In this document: one piece after another, positions 1-5,183 of the stretch
Layout: each line of letters starts with the position of its first letter
How positions within the stretch are numbered: the stretch's first letter is position 1
From: Cloacimonetes bacterium UBA4175
GTDB taxonomy: Bacteria > Cloacimonadota > Cloacimonadia > Cloacimonadales > Cloacimonadaceae
Length of the DNA stretch: 5,183 nucleotides
Direction of reading: 5' to 3'
Assembly (NCBI GenBank): GCA_002379855.1
Contig: DFUX01000023.1
Span: forward strand, 1 to 5,183
The notes under the pieces: model-generated
Database searches by the model: none
Seen by the model: only the letters and a program-made list of their open reading frames with translations
What the model was told of the DNA's origin: nothing
Program-made: the position numbers and the translations under genes

Positions 1-407
1 GCGCGGGGGATGCCTTCCAAAACGCTGATCCTGTCGGTCTTTTCCGCTTTCTTGATGCGCTCCCAGTTGAGTTTGACGGCTTCGGAATCACGCACATCGG
101 CGTCGCCAAACACATGGGGATGGCGGCGGATCAGCTTGGCGGAAATCCTGGTGAGGACTTCGCGGATGTCGAACTGATCTTCTTCCTCGGCGATCCGGGC
201 TTGAAACACGATGTGCAGCAGCAGGTCGCCCAGTTCTTCGCAGAGCGCCTGGGGATCGTTGTCCTCAATGGCTTCCACCGCCTCATACAATTCTTCGATA
301 AAGTTTGGCACCAGGCTCTGGGAGGTCTGTTTAGCGTCCCAGGGGCAGCCGGAAACGGGATCCCTCAGTCGGGAGAGGATATCCACCAGTTCTTGAAATT
401 CTTTCAT
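1..407 (-). CDS. mazG: MazG nucleoside triphosphate pyrophosphohydrolase, N-terminal part (cut by the window edge)
   Basis: The visible 135 residues match the N-terminal domain of MazG, an all-alpha, Mg2+-dependent enzyme that hydrolyses (d)NTPs to NMP plus pyrophosphate in the cytoplasm and so removes non-canonical nucleotides. What shows this: an opening MKEFQELVDILSRLRDP, then the family signature CPWD at residues 21-24, and the metal-binding pattern EExxE...ExxD as E38, E39, E42, E58 and D61. Further matches are RRHPHVFGD (94-102) and a NWERIKK linker (114-120) leading to VLEGIPR (129-135). The family's typical two-domain form is about 260 residues, so roughly the second half is missing only because the window ends; there is no internal break. 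The ATG at 407-405 overlaps the stop of the upstream ligase-like gene (ATGA). It has a strong GGAGGT Shine-Dalgarno sequence 6 nt upstream, which fixes the start. Family assignment is confident; substrate preference cannot be read from sequence. Confidence 0.95.
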   Translation of the reverse strand, partial: MKEFQELVDILSRLRDPVSGCPWDAKQTSQSLVPNFIEELYEAVEAIEDNDPQALCEELGDLLLHIVFQARIAEEEDQFDIREVLTRISAKLIRRHPHVFGDADVRDSEAVKLNWERIKKAEKTDRISVLEGIPR

Positions 408-1672
408 AAGCCTACCTCCGGGGCGAGTTGCCGCGGGCGGGTGTGCAGGGTGGCGTTCACCGCGGCGAAATAGATCCAGACAAAGTAGTTCCAGCGGATG
501 GAACTGGGCACGGAAGACGCCGGCACAAAGAGCAGCAGGGAGATGAAATACATCAGATAGCGCTGCCTGTCCGCGCCGGTGGAATTGCGGTAGAGCTTCC
601 ACAGCCCCACCAGCCAGTAAAAATAGAGGTAGAGGAAGGCGAGCAGTCCGGGCAGGCCCCAGTTGCCCAGCAGTTCCATGAAATAGTTGTGGGCGTTGGT
701 GATGCCGGCCGTGCGATATATGGCGTCGCCCTGCATGTGAGGCTCATAGTTTCCGCCTCCCACGCCGATGAAACCTGAACGGGCTGCCATGTCGAGGGTT
801 TCCTTGATGAGCTGCACGCGAATCTGTATGGAGCTCATGTAGATGGACTTGCGTTCGCTGCCCAGGGTGCCGGTCTGATAATTGAAAACCTTATACAACA
901 GATGCGCTTCCCGGTTATAGCGCGCGTAGATGCCTCCCGCCAGCAGGGCCAGAGCCAGCAGCAGGATAAGCTTGGTCTTCCAATTGGTCTGAACGATAAA
1001 GTAATAAGCCAGAAACGCCCCCAAGGCCAGCATCGCGATCCGGGCGCCCTGAATCACCATGATCACCAAGATGACCAGCATCAGAGGCGCGCTCAGCGCC
1101 GCCAGCCAGCGTTTCCCGGAAATCCGGGGCACAAAAAGCAAAAAGGGGCTGAAAAGCAGCAAATAGCTGGCCAGGTTGTTTTCATTGTAAAAGGGGCCGG
1201 AAGGAATGAAGAAGCCTTTGCCGTAGTGGCGCGAAACAGGCAGGTGCTTAAAGGTGAACATCTCCACCAGCGCCGTCCCCACATAGAGCAGCATCAGCAG
1301 AAAGAGAAACCAGTGGAATTTGCGCAACAGCCCGGGGTCTTCAAACAGCTTGTCGTAGATGAGGAAAAGAGCCATATAGCGCAGTATCCACGCCGTGTAG
1401 CTGAGCACCAGGGTTTTATCCATCGCCCAGATATAGGAAGCCAGGTTCAGGATCGTCCAGCCTGCCAGAAACAGGAAGGGACGTATGTTGCGCGGTTGGA
1501 TGAGCGGGGTTTCGGGATAGATGAAGAGCCAGACCAGGCAAAGCGCCAGCGCCAGATAGTGGGGGATCACCACCAAGGCGTCGGTGAAGATATAAAACTC
1601 CAACAGGGTATAGAGCCCCAGGATCAACAGCAAAAACTGCCAGTGCAAGGGCTTTTTGGCTGTGGCGGTCAT
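404..1672 (-). CDS. O-antigen ligase / polymerase family membrane protein (WaaL/Wzy-like)
   Basis: A 422-residue polytopic inner-membrane protein with about 11-12 hydrophobic segments: roughly 11-30, 33-52, 64-82, 90-108, 119-137, 166-182, 190-226 (two), 232-250, 338-356, 371-387 and 394-408. A large hydrophilic, presumably periplasmic, loop lies at about 252-335. This topology and length fit the O-antigen ligase/Wzy superfamily (Pfam Wzy_C type), which transfers or polymerises undecaprenyl-linked glycans. Matching motifs are GPFYNENNLASY (159-170, the G-x-F-x-N-x-N-x-LA signature), QGAR (208-211), GVGGGNYEP (303-311) and AHNYFMELLGNWGLPG (327-342), with the conserved His at 328. The start is the ATG at 1672, overlapping the wzz stop by 4 bp. 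An AAGGA directly abuts the ATG with no usable spacer, so translation probably depends on coupling; the next Met is at residue 84. Sequence alone cannot separate ligase (lipid A or protein acceptor) from polymerase, so no symbol is given. The adjacent Wzz gene supports a role in glycan assembly. Confidence 0.85.
   Translation of the reverse strand: MTATAKKPLHWQFLLLILGLYTLLEFYIFTDALVVIPHYLALALCLVWLFIYPETPLIQPRNIRPFLFLAGWTILNLASYIWAMDKTLVLSYTAWILRYMALFLIYDKLFEDPGLLRKFHWFLFLLMLLYVGTALVEMFTFKHLPVSRHYGKGFFIPSGPFYNENNLASYLLLFSPFLLFVPRISGKRWLAALSAPLMLVILVIMVIQGARIAMLALGAFLAYYFIVQTNWKTKLILLLALALLAGGIYARYNREAHLLYKVFNYQTGTLGSERKSIYMSSIQIRVQLIKETLDMAARSGFIGVGGGNYEPHMQGDAIYRTAGITNAHNYFMELLGNWGLPGLLAFLYLYFYWLVGLWKLYRNSTGADRQRYLMYFISLLLFVPASSVPSSIRWNYFVWIYFAAVNATLHTRPRQLAPEVGL
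414..419 (-). promoter_or_regulatory. Ribosome binding site of mazG
   Basis: The minus strand reads GGAGGT followed by 6 nt and then the mazG ATG at 407. This is a near-perfect Shine-Dalgarno sequence lying inside the last codons of the upstream ligase-like gene. It suggests that mazG can be initiated efficiently in its own right as well as by coupling through the ATGA overlap. Confidence 0.75.
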
Positions 1673-2859
1673 TCCTTTCCGGGCGTTTTCCTCTTGAAGG
1701 CGCCGAGCACGCGGTCCATCTGGTCGCGGTGTGTCACCTGCAGGTTTTCCATGATCACGGCCAGTAAGCAGGCCAGCAGGAAAGCCATGACGGTAATCAC
1801 CACCACGGTCAAAGCCCGCTTGGGTTTGGAGCGCAGCCCCGCCAGGGAGGGGCTGTCCAGGACATCGTAGCTGGGCATGTCGCGCGCTTCTTCCAACTTG
1901 GCAATCTCATATTGGGGATAGAGGTATTCAAAGACCGTTTTCTGTATCTCCAGATTGATCTTGAGCATGGCATATTGCATGGAAAGATCAGGAATGCGGG
2001 AGATTTGCGGTATATAGCTGGGAACGAGCTGGGAGTTGCTGCTTTCCAGTTCTTTCACCTTGCCTGCCAAAACATCGCGGCGGCGTGCCAAGTCCGCCAA
2101 AACCGCGGAATTGGAGTCATATTGCTGTTTGGCAACCTCATACTCGATCTCAGCCTTGTAATATTGGGCGACGCTTTCGCCGTAAAGCCCGATCAGCGCC
2201 TCGGTCTGTTCGTCCAGGCCAACGGCGCGGTTTTCCTTCTGAAAATCTTTCAGAGCCACGGCCAGAGATTCGATGGTGGCCTTGGTGTAGGACACCTGCT
2301 CTTCCAGGAACTGCCGCTGCATTTTGCTCTTGCTGCCGCGTTTGGTGCTCAGGTATTCCTGCAGGCTGTCCAGATAGTATTGGGCGATGTTTTTGGAAAG
2401 CAGCTTGTCCTTGGTCTCCACCTTGATGGTGATCAATTTGCTTTCCTGATCGGTGCTGATGTGCGTCATTTTGTTGCCCAATCTGAACACCGCCTTTTCC
2501 ATAGCTTCCAGGGGCGGCTTATCCAGCAGCTTGTAATAACGCAGAAGGTCAAACTCCTTCACCACCTCTTCGCGGAAGCTGCGGCTCTGCATGATGCTCA
2601 CAAATTCCACCGCCGGGTCTCTTTGCATGCCGCCCAGCAGGCTGCCGGAAAGCATCCCCAGCATGCCGCCGTCCAAGGCGCCAAAGACATTGCCGCTGTC
2701 TTCCACCGGCACCAGAACGGCCTTGGAGACCCAGTGCTTGGGCGCCAAAAGAGAATACACAATCGCGCCGATTGCGAAAAGCAGGGTGAAGACGATCACA
2801 AAAGTCCTGCGCTTGGCCAGCACATAGAGGATGTCGAAGATTCCCATTTCCTTTTTCAT
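1669..2859 (-). CDS. Wzz-type polysaccharide co-polymerase / chain-length determinant protein, no kinase domain
   Basis: A 396-residue inner-membrane protein with the layout of polysaccharide co-polymerases, which set glycan chain length together with a Wzy polymerase. There is a short cytoplasmic N-terminus (MGIFDILYVLAKRR), TM1 at about 19-39, a large periplasmic part with heptad-like, probably coiled-coil helices at about 150-325, and TM2 at about 348-370. A basic cytoplasmic tail of about 26 residues follows. The stretch FEYLYPQYEIAKLEEARD followed by VLDSPSLAG and SKPKRAL (310-350) is the Pro/Lys segment before TM2 typical of Wzz and of the GNVR region. The tail has no Walker A/B motifs or tyrosine cluster, so no BY-kinase is fused. 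A Gly/Met-rich stretch at 56-79 is unusual. The start is uncertain: ATG at 2859 is preferred (weak GGTGA 2 nt upstream), while in-frame GTG codons at 2868 and 2865 would add 3 or 2 residues. It lies 46 bp downstream of serS and overlaps the ligase-like gene by ATGA. Confidence 0.85.
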   Translation of the reverse strand: MKKEMGIFDILYVLAKRRTFVIVFTLLFAIGAIVYSLLAPKHWVSKAVLVPVEDSGNVFGALDGGMLGMLSGSLLGGMQRDPAVEFVSIMQSRSFREEVVKEFDLLRYYKLLDKPPLEAMEKAVFRLGNKMTHISTDQESKLITIKVETKDKLLSKNIAQYYLDSLQEYLSTKRGSKSKMQRQFLEEQVSYTKATIESLAVALKDFQKENRAVGLDEQTEALIGLYGESVAQYYKAEIEYEVAKQQYDSNSAVLADLARRRDVLAGKVKELESSNSQLVPSYIPQISRIPDLSMQYAMLKINLEIQKTVFEYLYPQYEIAKLEEARDMPSYDVLDSPSLAGLRSKPKRALTVVVITVMAFLLACLLAVIMENLQVTHRDQMDRVLGAFKRKTPGKE

Positions 2860-2905
2860 AGTCACCACGTTGTCATTATTGGCTTGATGGCACAGCGGAC
2901 GCGGC

Positions 2906-4165
2906 TCACAGGGGCCTGTCCATTTGCCTGAGCAGGATTGGGGGCAGTTCCAGGCTGCCGTCCTGCCGCTGATAGGTCTCCAGCAGGGCGATCATCAGCC
3001 TGGGAGTCGCCACGCCTGAGCCGTTGAGAGTGTGCACAAACGCCATCTTGCCCGAGGCGTCCCGATAGCGGATGTTAGCCCGGCGGGCCTGGAAATCCAC
3101 AAAATTGCTCACGGAGGAGACTTCCAGATACTTGCCCGTGCCGGGAGCCCAGACCTCGATGTCGTAGGTCTTGGCGGAGGCAAAGCTCAGATCCCCGGTG
3201 CAGAGCTGCACCACCCGGTAGTGCAGGCCCAGAGCCTGCAAGATATCCTCGGCGTCCCGCAGCATCTCTTCCAGTGCCTCCCAAGAGCTTTGCGGCTCCA
3301 CAAAGCGCACCATTTCCACCTTGTTGAACTGATGCAGGCGCTGCAGGCCGCGGGTGTCCTTGCCGTAGGAACCAGCCTCGCGGCGGAAGCAGGGGGTGTA
3401 GGCCACATATTTGAGAGGCAGTTGCGCCAGGCTGAGCACTTCCCCGGCATGGATGTTGGTCACCGGAACTTCGGCGGTGGGGATCAAAAAGAGGTCGTCC
3501 TCATCCACATGATACATATCCGTTTCCAGCTTGGGAAGCTGGCCGGTTCCGGTCATGGTCTTGCGGTTCACGATCAGGGGCACGCCAAGTTCGCTGTAGC
3601 CATGCCGCTGCAGATGAAACTCCAGCATAAAGTTGATCACGGCGCGTTCCAGGCGCGCGCCAAAGCCGGTATAGACGGGGAATCCGGAGCCGGATATCTT
3701 GGCGCCGCGGGGCATATCCAGCAGGGCGTTCTTCTCCGCCAGCTCCAGATGGTCGAGGGGGGTGAAAGCGAAGGATGGCTGCTCGCCCCAAGTCTTGACC
3801 AGGATGTTGCTGCTTTCGTCCCTGCCAACCGGCACCGAGGCTTCAGGCAGGTTGGGGATGGTGAGCAGGCGGGCTTCCAACTCGGCGTTGATTTCCGTGA
3901 GGCGGCCGTTGACCGCCTTGATCTTCTCCGCCACGCTGCCCATTTCTTCCAGCAGGGCGGAGGCGTCGCCGCCTTCCCGTTTGAGCTTGGCAATGGTCTG
4001 CGACACCTGGTTTTGCCTGGATTTGAACTGGTCAAATTCAAACTGCAGGCCGCGTCTCGTCTCGTCCAGTTCCAACAGGGCGTCGAGGTCGGCCTTTTCG
4101 TTTTTATTGCGGATCGCCGCACGCACCTCATCGGGATTGCTGCGGATAAACTTCAGATCGATCAT
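2906..4165 (-). CDS. serS: Seryl-tRNA synthetase (class II)
   Basis: Cytoplasmic enzyme that activates serine with ATP and charges tRNA-Ser (also tRNA-Sec where present). The 419 residues match the usual bacterial length. The N-terminal MIDLKFIRSNPDEVR and two long charged helices (about 25-100) form the antiparallel coiled-coil arm that binds the tRNA long variable arm. Next comes IPNLPEASVPVGRDE (103-117). The catalytic core shows TAEVPVTN (230-237), motif 2 as CFRREAGSYGKDTRG (259-273) with QFNKVE (279-284), GDLSFASAKTYDIEVW (324-339), DFQARRANIRYR (357-368) and motif 3 as NGSGVATPR (381-389). Start choice: the frame is open further upstream to 4213, but ATG 4165 gives the canonical MIDLKFIR N-terminus and has AAGGA 6 nt upstream. 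It follows tpiA after 10 bp, so the two are almost certainly co-transcribed. One oddity is Val352 in EVSSVSNF, where many SerRSs have Cys (from memory of the family). Confidence 0.98.
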   Translation of the reverse strand: MIDLKFIRSNPDEVRAAIRNKNEKADLDALLELDETRRGLQFEFDQFKSRQNQVSQTIAKLKREGGDASALLEEMGSVAEKIKAVNGRLTEINAELEARLLTIPNLPEASVPVGRDESSNILVKTWGEQPSFAFTPLDHLELAEKNALLDMPRGAKISGSGFPVYTGFGARLERAVINFMLEFHLQRHGYSELGVPLIVNRKTMTGTGQLPKLETDMYHVDEDDLFLIPTAEVPVTNIHAGEVLSLAQLPLKYVAYTPCFRREAGSYGKDTRGLQRLHQFNKVEMVRFVEPQSSWEALEEMLRDAEDILQALGLHYRVVQLCTGDLSFASAKTYDIEVWAPGTGKYLEVSSVSNFVDFQARRANIRYRDASGKMAFVHTLNGSGVATPRLMIALLETYQRQDGSLELPPILLRQMDRPL

Positions 4166-4170
4166 TTTTG

Positions 4171-4177
4171 TTCCTTT
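4171..4177 (-). promoter_or_regulatory. Ribosome binding site of serS, overlapping the tpiA stop codon
   Basis: The minus strand reads TAAAGGAACAAAAATG. AAGGA lies 6 nt before ATG 4165, and the Shine-Dalgarno sequence overlaps the tpiA TAA stop. This decides the serS start over upstream in-frame codons and suggests that ribosomes finishing tpiA can feed serS. Confidence 0.8.
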
Positions 4178-4958
4178 AGCGGGCTGTTCCGGCCAGTCCG
4201 GCAGCCGTGGCATACATGGCCTGGTAATCTTCTATCTTAAGCGAGGCGCCGCCGATCAGGCCGCCGTCGATATCCGCGCAGGAAAGCAGTTCGGCGATGT
4301 TGCCGGGTTTAACGCTGCCGCCGTAGAGCAGATGGATGCGCTGCGCCGTCGCGGGATTGAAGCGTTGGGACAGCCAGGCGCGGATCAGGGCGTGGGCTTC
4401 CTGGGCCTGCTGCGCGGTGGCGGTCACTCCGGTTCCGATCGCCCAGACGGGTTCGTAGGCGATGACCAGGTCTTCCCCGGCGTCCAGTTCCAAGCCTTGC
4501 AAGGCTCCTTCCAACTGGCTTACGATCAGTCCTTCGGTCTCGCCTGCCTCGCGTTGCGCCAGGGTTTCGCCGATGCAAAGGATGGGCGTGATGCCCTGTT
4601 CACGCAGCCGGATCAGCTTTTCGCGGATCAGCGCGTCACTTTCCAGATGGTACTGGCGGCGTTCGGAATGTCCCACGATGCAATGCCGGATATTCAGGGA
4701 GGCAAGCTGAAAGGCCGCCACTTCGCCGGTGAAGGCTCCCTGTTCCCTGGCGCTCACATCTTGCGCCGCCACCAGGGCTGGGGTGCTTTCCAGAATCTCC
4801 CGCGCCTGCGCCAGAAAGGGATACACCGGCGCCAGCAGTGCGGTGACCCGCGGATGTGAGTGTTCTTTCAAAAAACTTGCCAGTTGCCGGCAAAACTCAC
4901 TCGTCTGCCCGGCGTCTTTGTTCATTTTCCAATTTCCAGCGATGATTATGCTGCGCAT
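4176..4958 (-). CDS. tpiA: Triosephosphate isomerase
   Basis: Cytoplasmic TIM-barrel enzyme interconverting dihydroxyacetone phosphate and glyceraldehyde 3-phosphate in glycolysis and gluconeogenesis. The 260 residues are close to the normal length of about 250-255. All key elements are present: GNWKMN (8-13) with Asn9 and catalytic Lys11, AAQDVS (64-69), GEVAAFQL (78-85), and VGHSERR (95-101) with electrophile His97. Also present are CIGET (128-132), YEPVWAIGTG (168-177) with catalytic base Glu169 and the loop-6 hinge, YGGSVKPGN (212-220), and the phosphate-binding GGLIGGASL (232-240). The ATG at 4958 has AGGTG 8 nt upstream, and the product begins MRSIIIAGNWK as expected. It is the first visible gene of the unit, with a plausible promoter just upstream, and serS follows after 10 bp. 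There is no sign of damage. Confidence 0.98.
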   Translation of the reverse strand: MRSIIIAGNWKMNKDAGQTSEFCRQLASFLKEHSHPRVTALLAPVYPFLAQAREILESTPALVAAQDVSAREQGAFTGEVAAFQLASLNIRHCIVGHSERRQYHLESDALIREKLIRLREQGITPILCIGETLAQREAGETEGLIVSQLEGALQGLELDAGEDLVIAYEPVWAIGTGVTATAQQAQEAHALIRAWLSQRFNPATAQRIHLLYGGSVKPGNIAELLSCADIDGGLIGGASLKIEDYQAMYATAAGLAGTAR

Positions 4959-4966
4959 GTGCGGTA

Positions 4967-4975
4967 CACCTCTCT
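4967..4975 (-). promoter_or_regulatory. Ribosome binding site of tpiA
   Basis: The minus strand reads AGAGAGGTG, then 8 nt, then ATG 4958. The AGGTG core is complementary to the 16S rRNA 3' end and well spaced, which supports the chosen tpiA start. Confidence 0.75.
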
Positions 4976-4993
4976 GTTAATTTCTGAAAAACC

Positions 4994-5022
4994 ATTAGTT
5001 CTGCGCTTTGCGGATTAGTCAA
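4994..5022 (-). promoter_or_regulatory. Predicted sigma70-type promoter for tpiA and the downstream genes
   Basis: On the minus strand TTGACT (5022-5017, five of six matches to TTGACA) is followed by exactly 17 bp and then ACTAAT (4999-4994, four of six matches to TATAAT, including the conserved A and final T). Transcription would start near 4987, leaving a leader of roughly 28 nt before tpiA that contains its ribosome binding site. The position is ideal, but the -10 box is imperfect and the organism's sigma-factor preferences are unknown. This is an inference from motif and spacing only. Confidence 0.5.
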
Positions 5023-5108
5023 GCATTTTCCTGAATCATGCCGGATGCGGGGCTGCTACATTGGAAGCGTGGAATGGATAATAGAACGCGGATGACAGGA
5101 TCTTTGAA

Positions 5109-5162
5109 GGTGGAAAGGTGCTTTTGAGGTGGAAAGGTGGAAAGGTGAAATGGTGGAAAGGT
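5109..5162. repeat. Short GGTGGAAA repeat array, possibly continuing past the window
   Basis: The plus strand holds four exact copies of the octamer GGTGGAAA at 5109-5116, 5128-5135, 5136-5143 and 5152-5159, plus a 7-base variant GGTGAAA at 5144-5150. The 12-mer GGTGGAAAGGTG occurs three times (5109-5120, 5128-5139, 5136-5147), with a one-mismatch fourth copy at 5152-5163. Copies 2 to 4 are nearly tandem; a 7-base spacer (CTTTTGA) and an extra T interrupt the array. One strand is purine-rich throughout. It lies in non-coding DNA upstream of the tpiA promoter. I cannot assign a function. It could be a replication-slippage repeat or one member of a dispersed intergenic family. Confidence 0.75.
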
Positions 5163-5183
5163 TCCCTGTCAAGTCCTGAAATG

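Noticed and set aside
902..1870. Long plus-strand open frame of about 322 codons opposite the ligase-like and wzz genes
   Set aside because: It is antisense to two recognisable genes, has biased low-complexity Gln/Arg-rich composition typical of shadow frames, and has no recognisable domain.
2862..2875. Imperfect palindrome TCACCACGTTGTCA overlapping the wzz start region, considered as an operator
   Set aside because: Only five of seven base pairs match and there is no second copy; this is within what chance allows.
2869..2905. Possible terminator or internal promoter between serS and wzz
   Set aside because: No GC-rich hairpin followed by a T-run is visible on the minus strand. The AATAAT that could act as a -10 box has no credible -35 box 16-18 bp upstream.
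1912..2931. Long plus-strand open frame of about 339 codons opposite wzz
   Set aside because: Lies entirely antisense to the Wzz-like gene and its junction with serS; the product is rich in His, Gln and Phe and has no family signature.
4166..4213. A 16-codon N-terminal extension of serS starting at 4213
   Set aside because: It overlaps the tpiA coding end. The ATG at 4165 has a proper ribosome binding site and gives the conserved SerRS N-terminus.
3032..4859. Two long plus-strand open frames (about 402 and 386 codons) opposite serS and tpiA
   Set aside because: Both are mirror frames of highly conserved enzymes whose own motifs are complete. Long antisense frames are expected in GC-rich coding DNA.
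5074..5127. A small plus-strand frame starting at the ATG near 5074 and ending at a TGA at 5125-5127
   Set aside because: Only about 17 codons, running into the repeat array, with no ribosome binding site or recognisable product.
5144..5172. A second promoter starting from TTGACA on the minus strand (5172-5167)
   Set aside because: The -35 box is a perfect consensus, but at 17 bp spacing the -10 position reads TTCACC within the repeat array, which is not a credible -10 element.

Overview
This is a compact bacterial window of moderate-to-high GC content. Every gene I can support lies on the minus strand, so transcription runs from the right end toward the left. The order in the direction of transcription is tpiA (triosephosphate isomerase), serS (seryl-tRNA synthetase), a Wzz-type polysaccharide chain-length protein, an O-antigen ligase/polymerase-like membrane protein, and mazG (NTP pyrophosphohydrolase). 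The mazG gene is cut by the left edge. A Wzz/O-antigen-ligase pair suggests a Gram-negative (diderm) bacterium that exports a long-chain glycan. The sequence alone does not allow me to name a lineage.

The layout is tight. A plausible sigma70-type promoter (TTGACT, 17 bp, ACTAAT) and a good ribosome binding site precede tpiA. The gap from tpiA to serS is 10 bp, with the serS Shine-Dalgarno sequence overlapping the tpiA stop. Between serS and wzz there are 37-46 bp, depending on the wzz start, with no visible terminator or strong promoter. The wzz/ligase and ligase/mazG junctions are both 4-bp ATGA overlaps, which points to translational coupling. The simplest reading is one five-gene transcription unit starting near position 4987 and running off the left edge.

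Functionally the unit mixes core metabolism (TpiA in glycolysis, SerRS in translation, MazG in nucleotide-pool cleaning) with two inner-membrane proteins of surface polysaccharide assembly. No glycosyltransferase, flippase or sugar-nucleotide gene is visible here. The polysaccharide pair therefore sits apart from a conventional glycan cluster, at least within this window.

The right end (about 4959-5183) has no gene. It holds the tpiA leader and promoter and, at the extreme right, a short array of GGTGGAAA repeats that may continue beyond the window. I found no RNA genes, CRISPR arrays, insertion sequences or integration sites. The long open frames on the plus strand are antisense shadows of the five genes. 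I see no clear evidence of a new defence or mobile system. The most unusual features are the gene neighbourhood and the repeat array.
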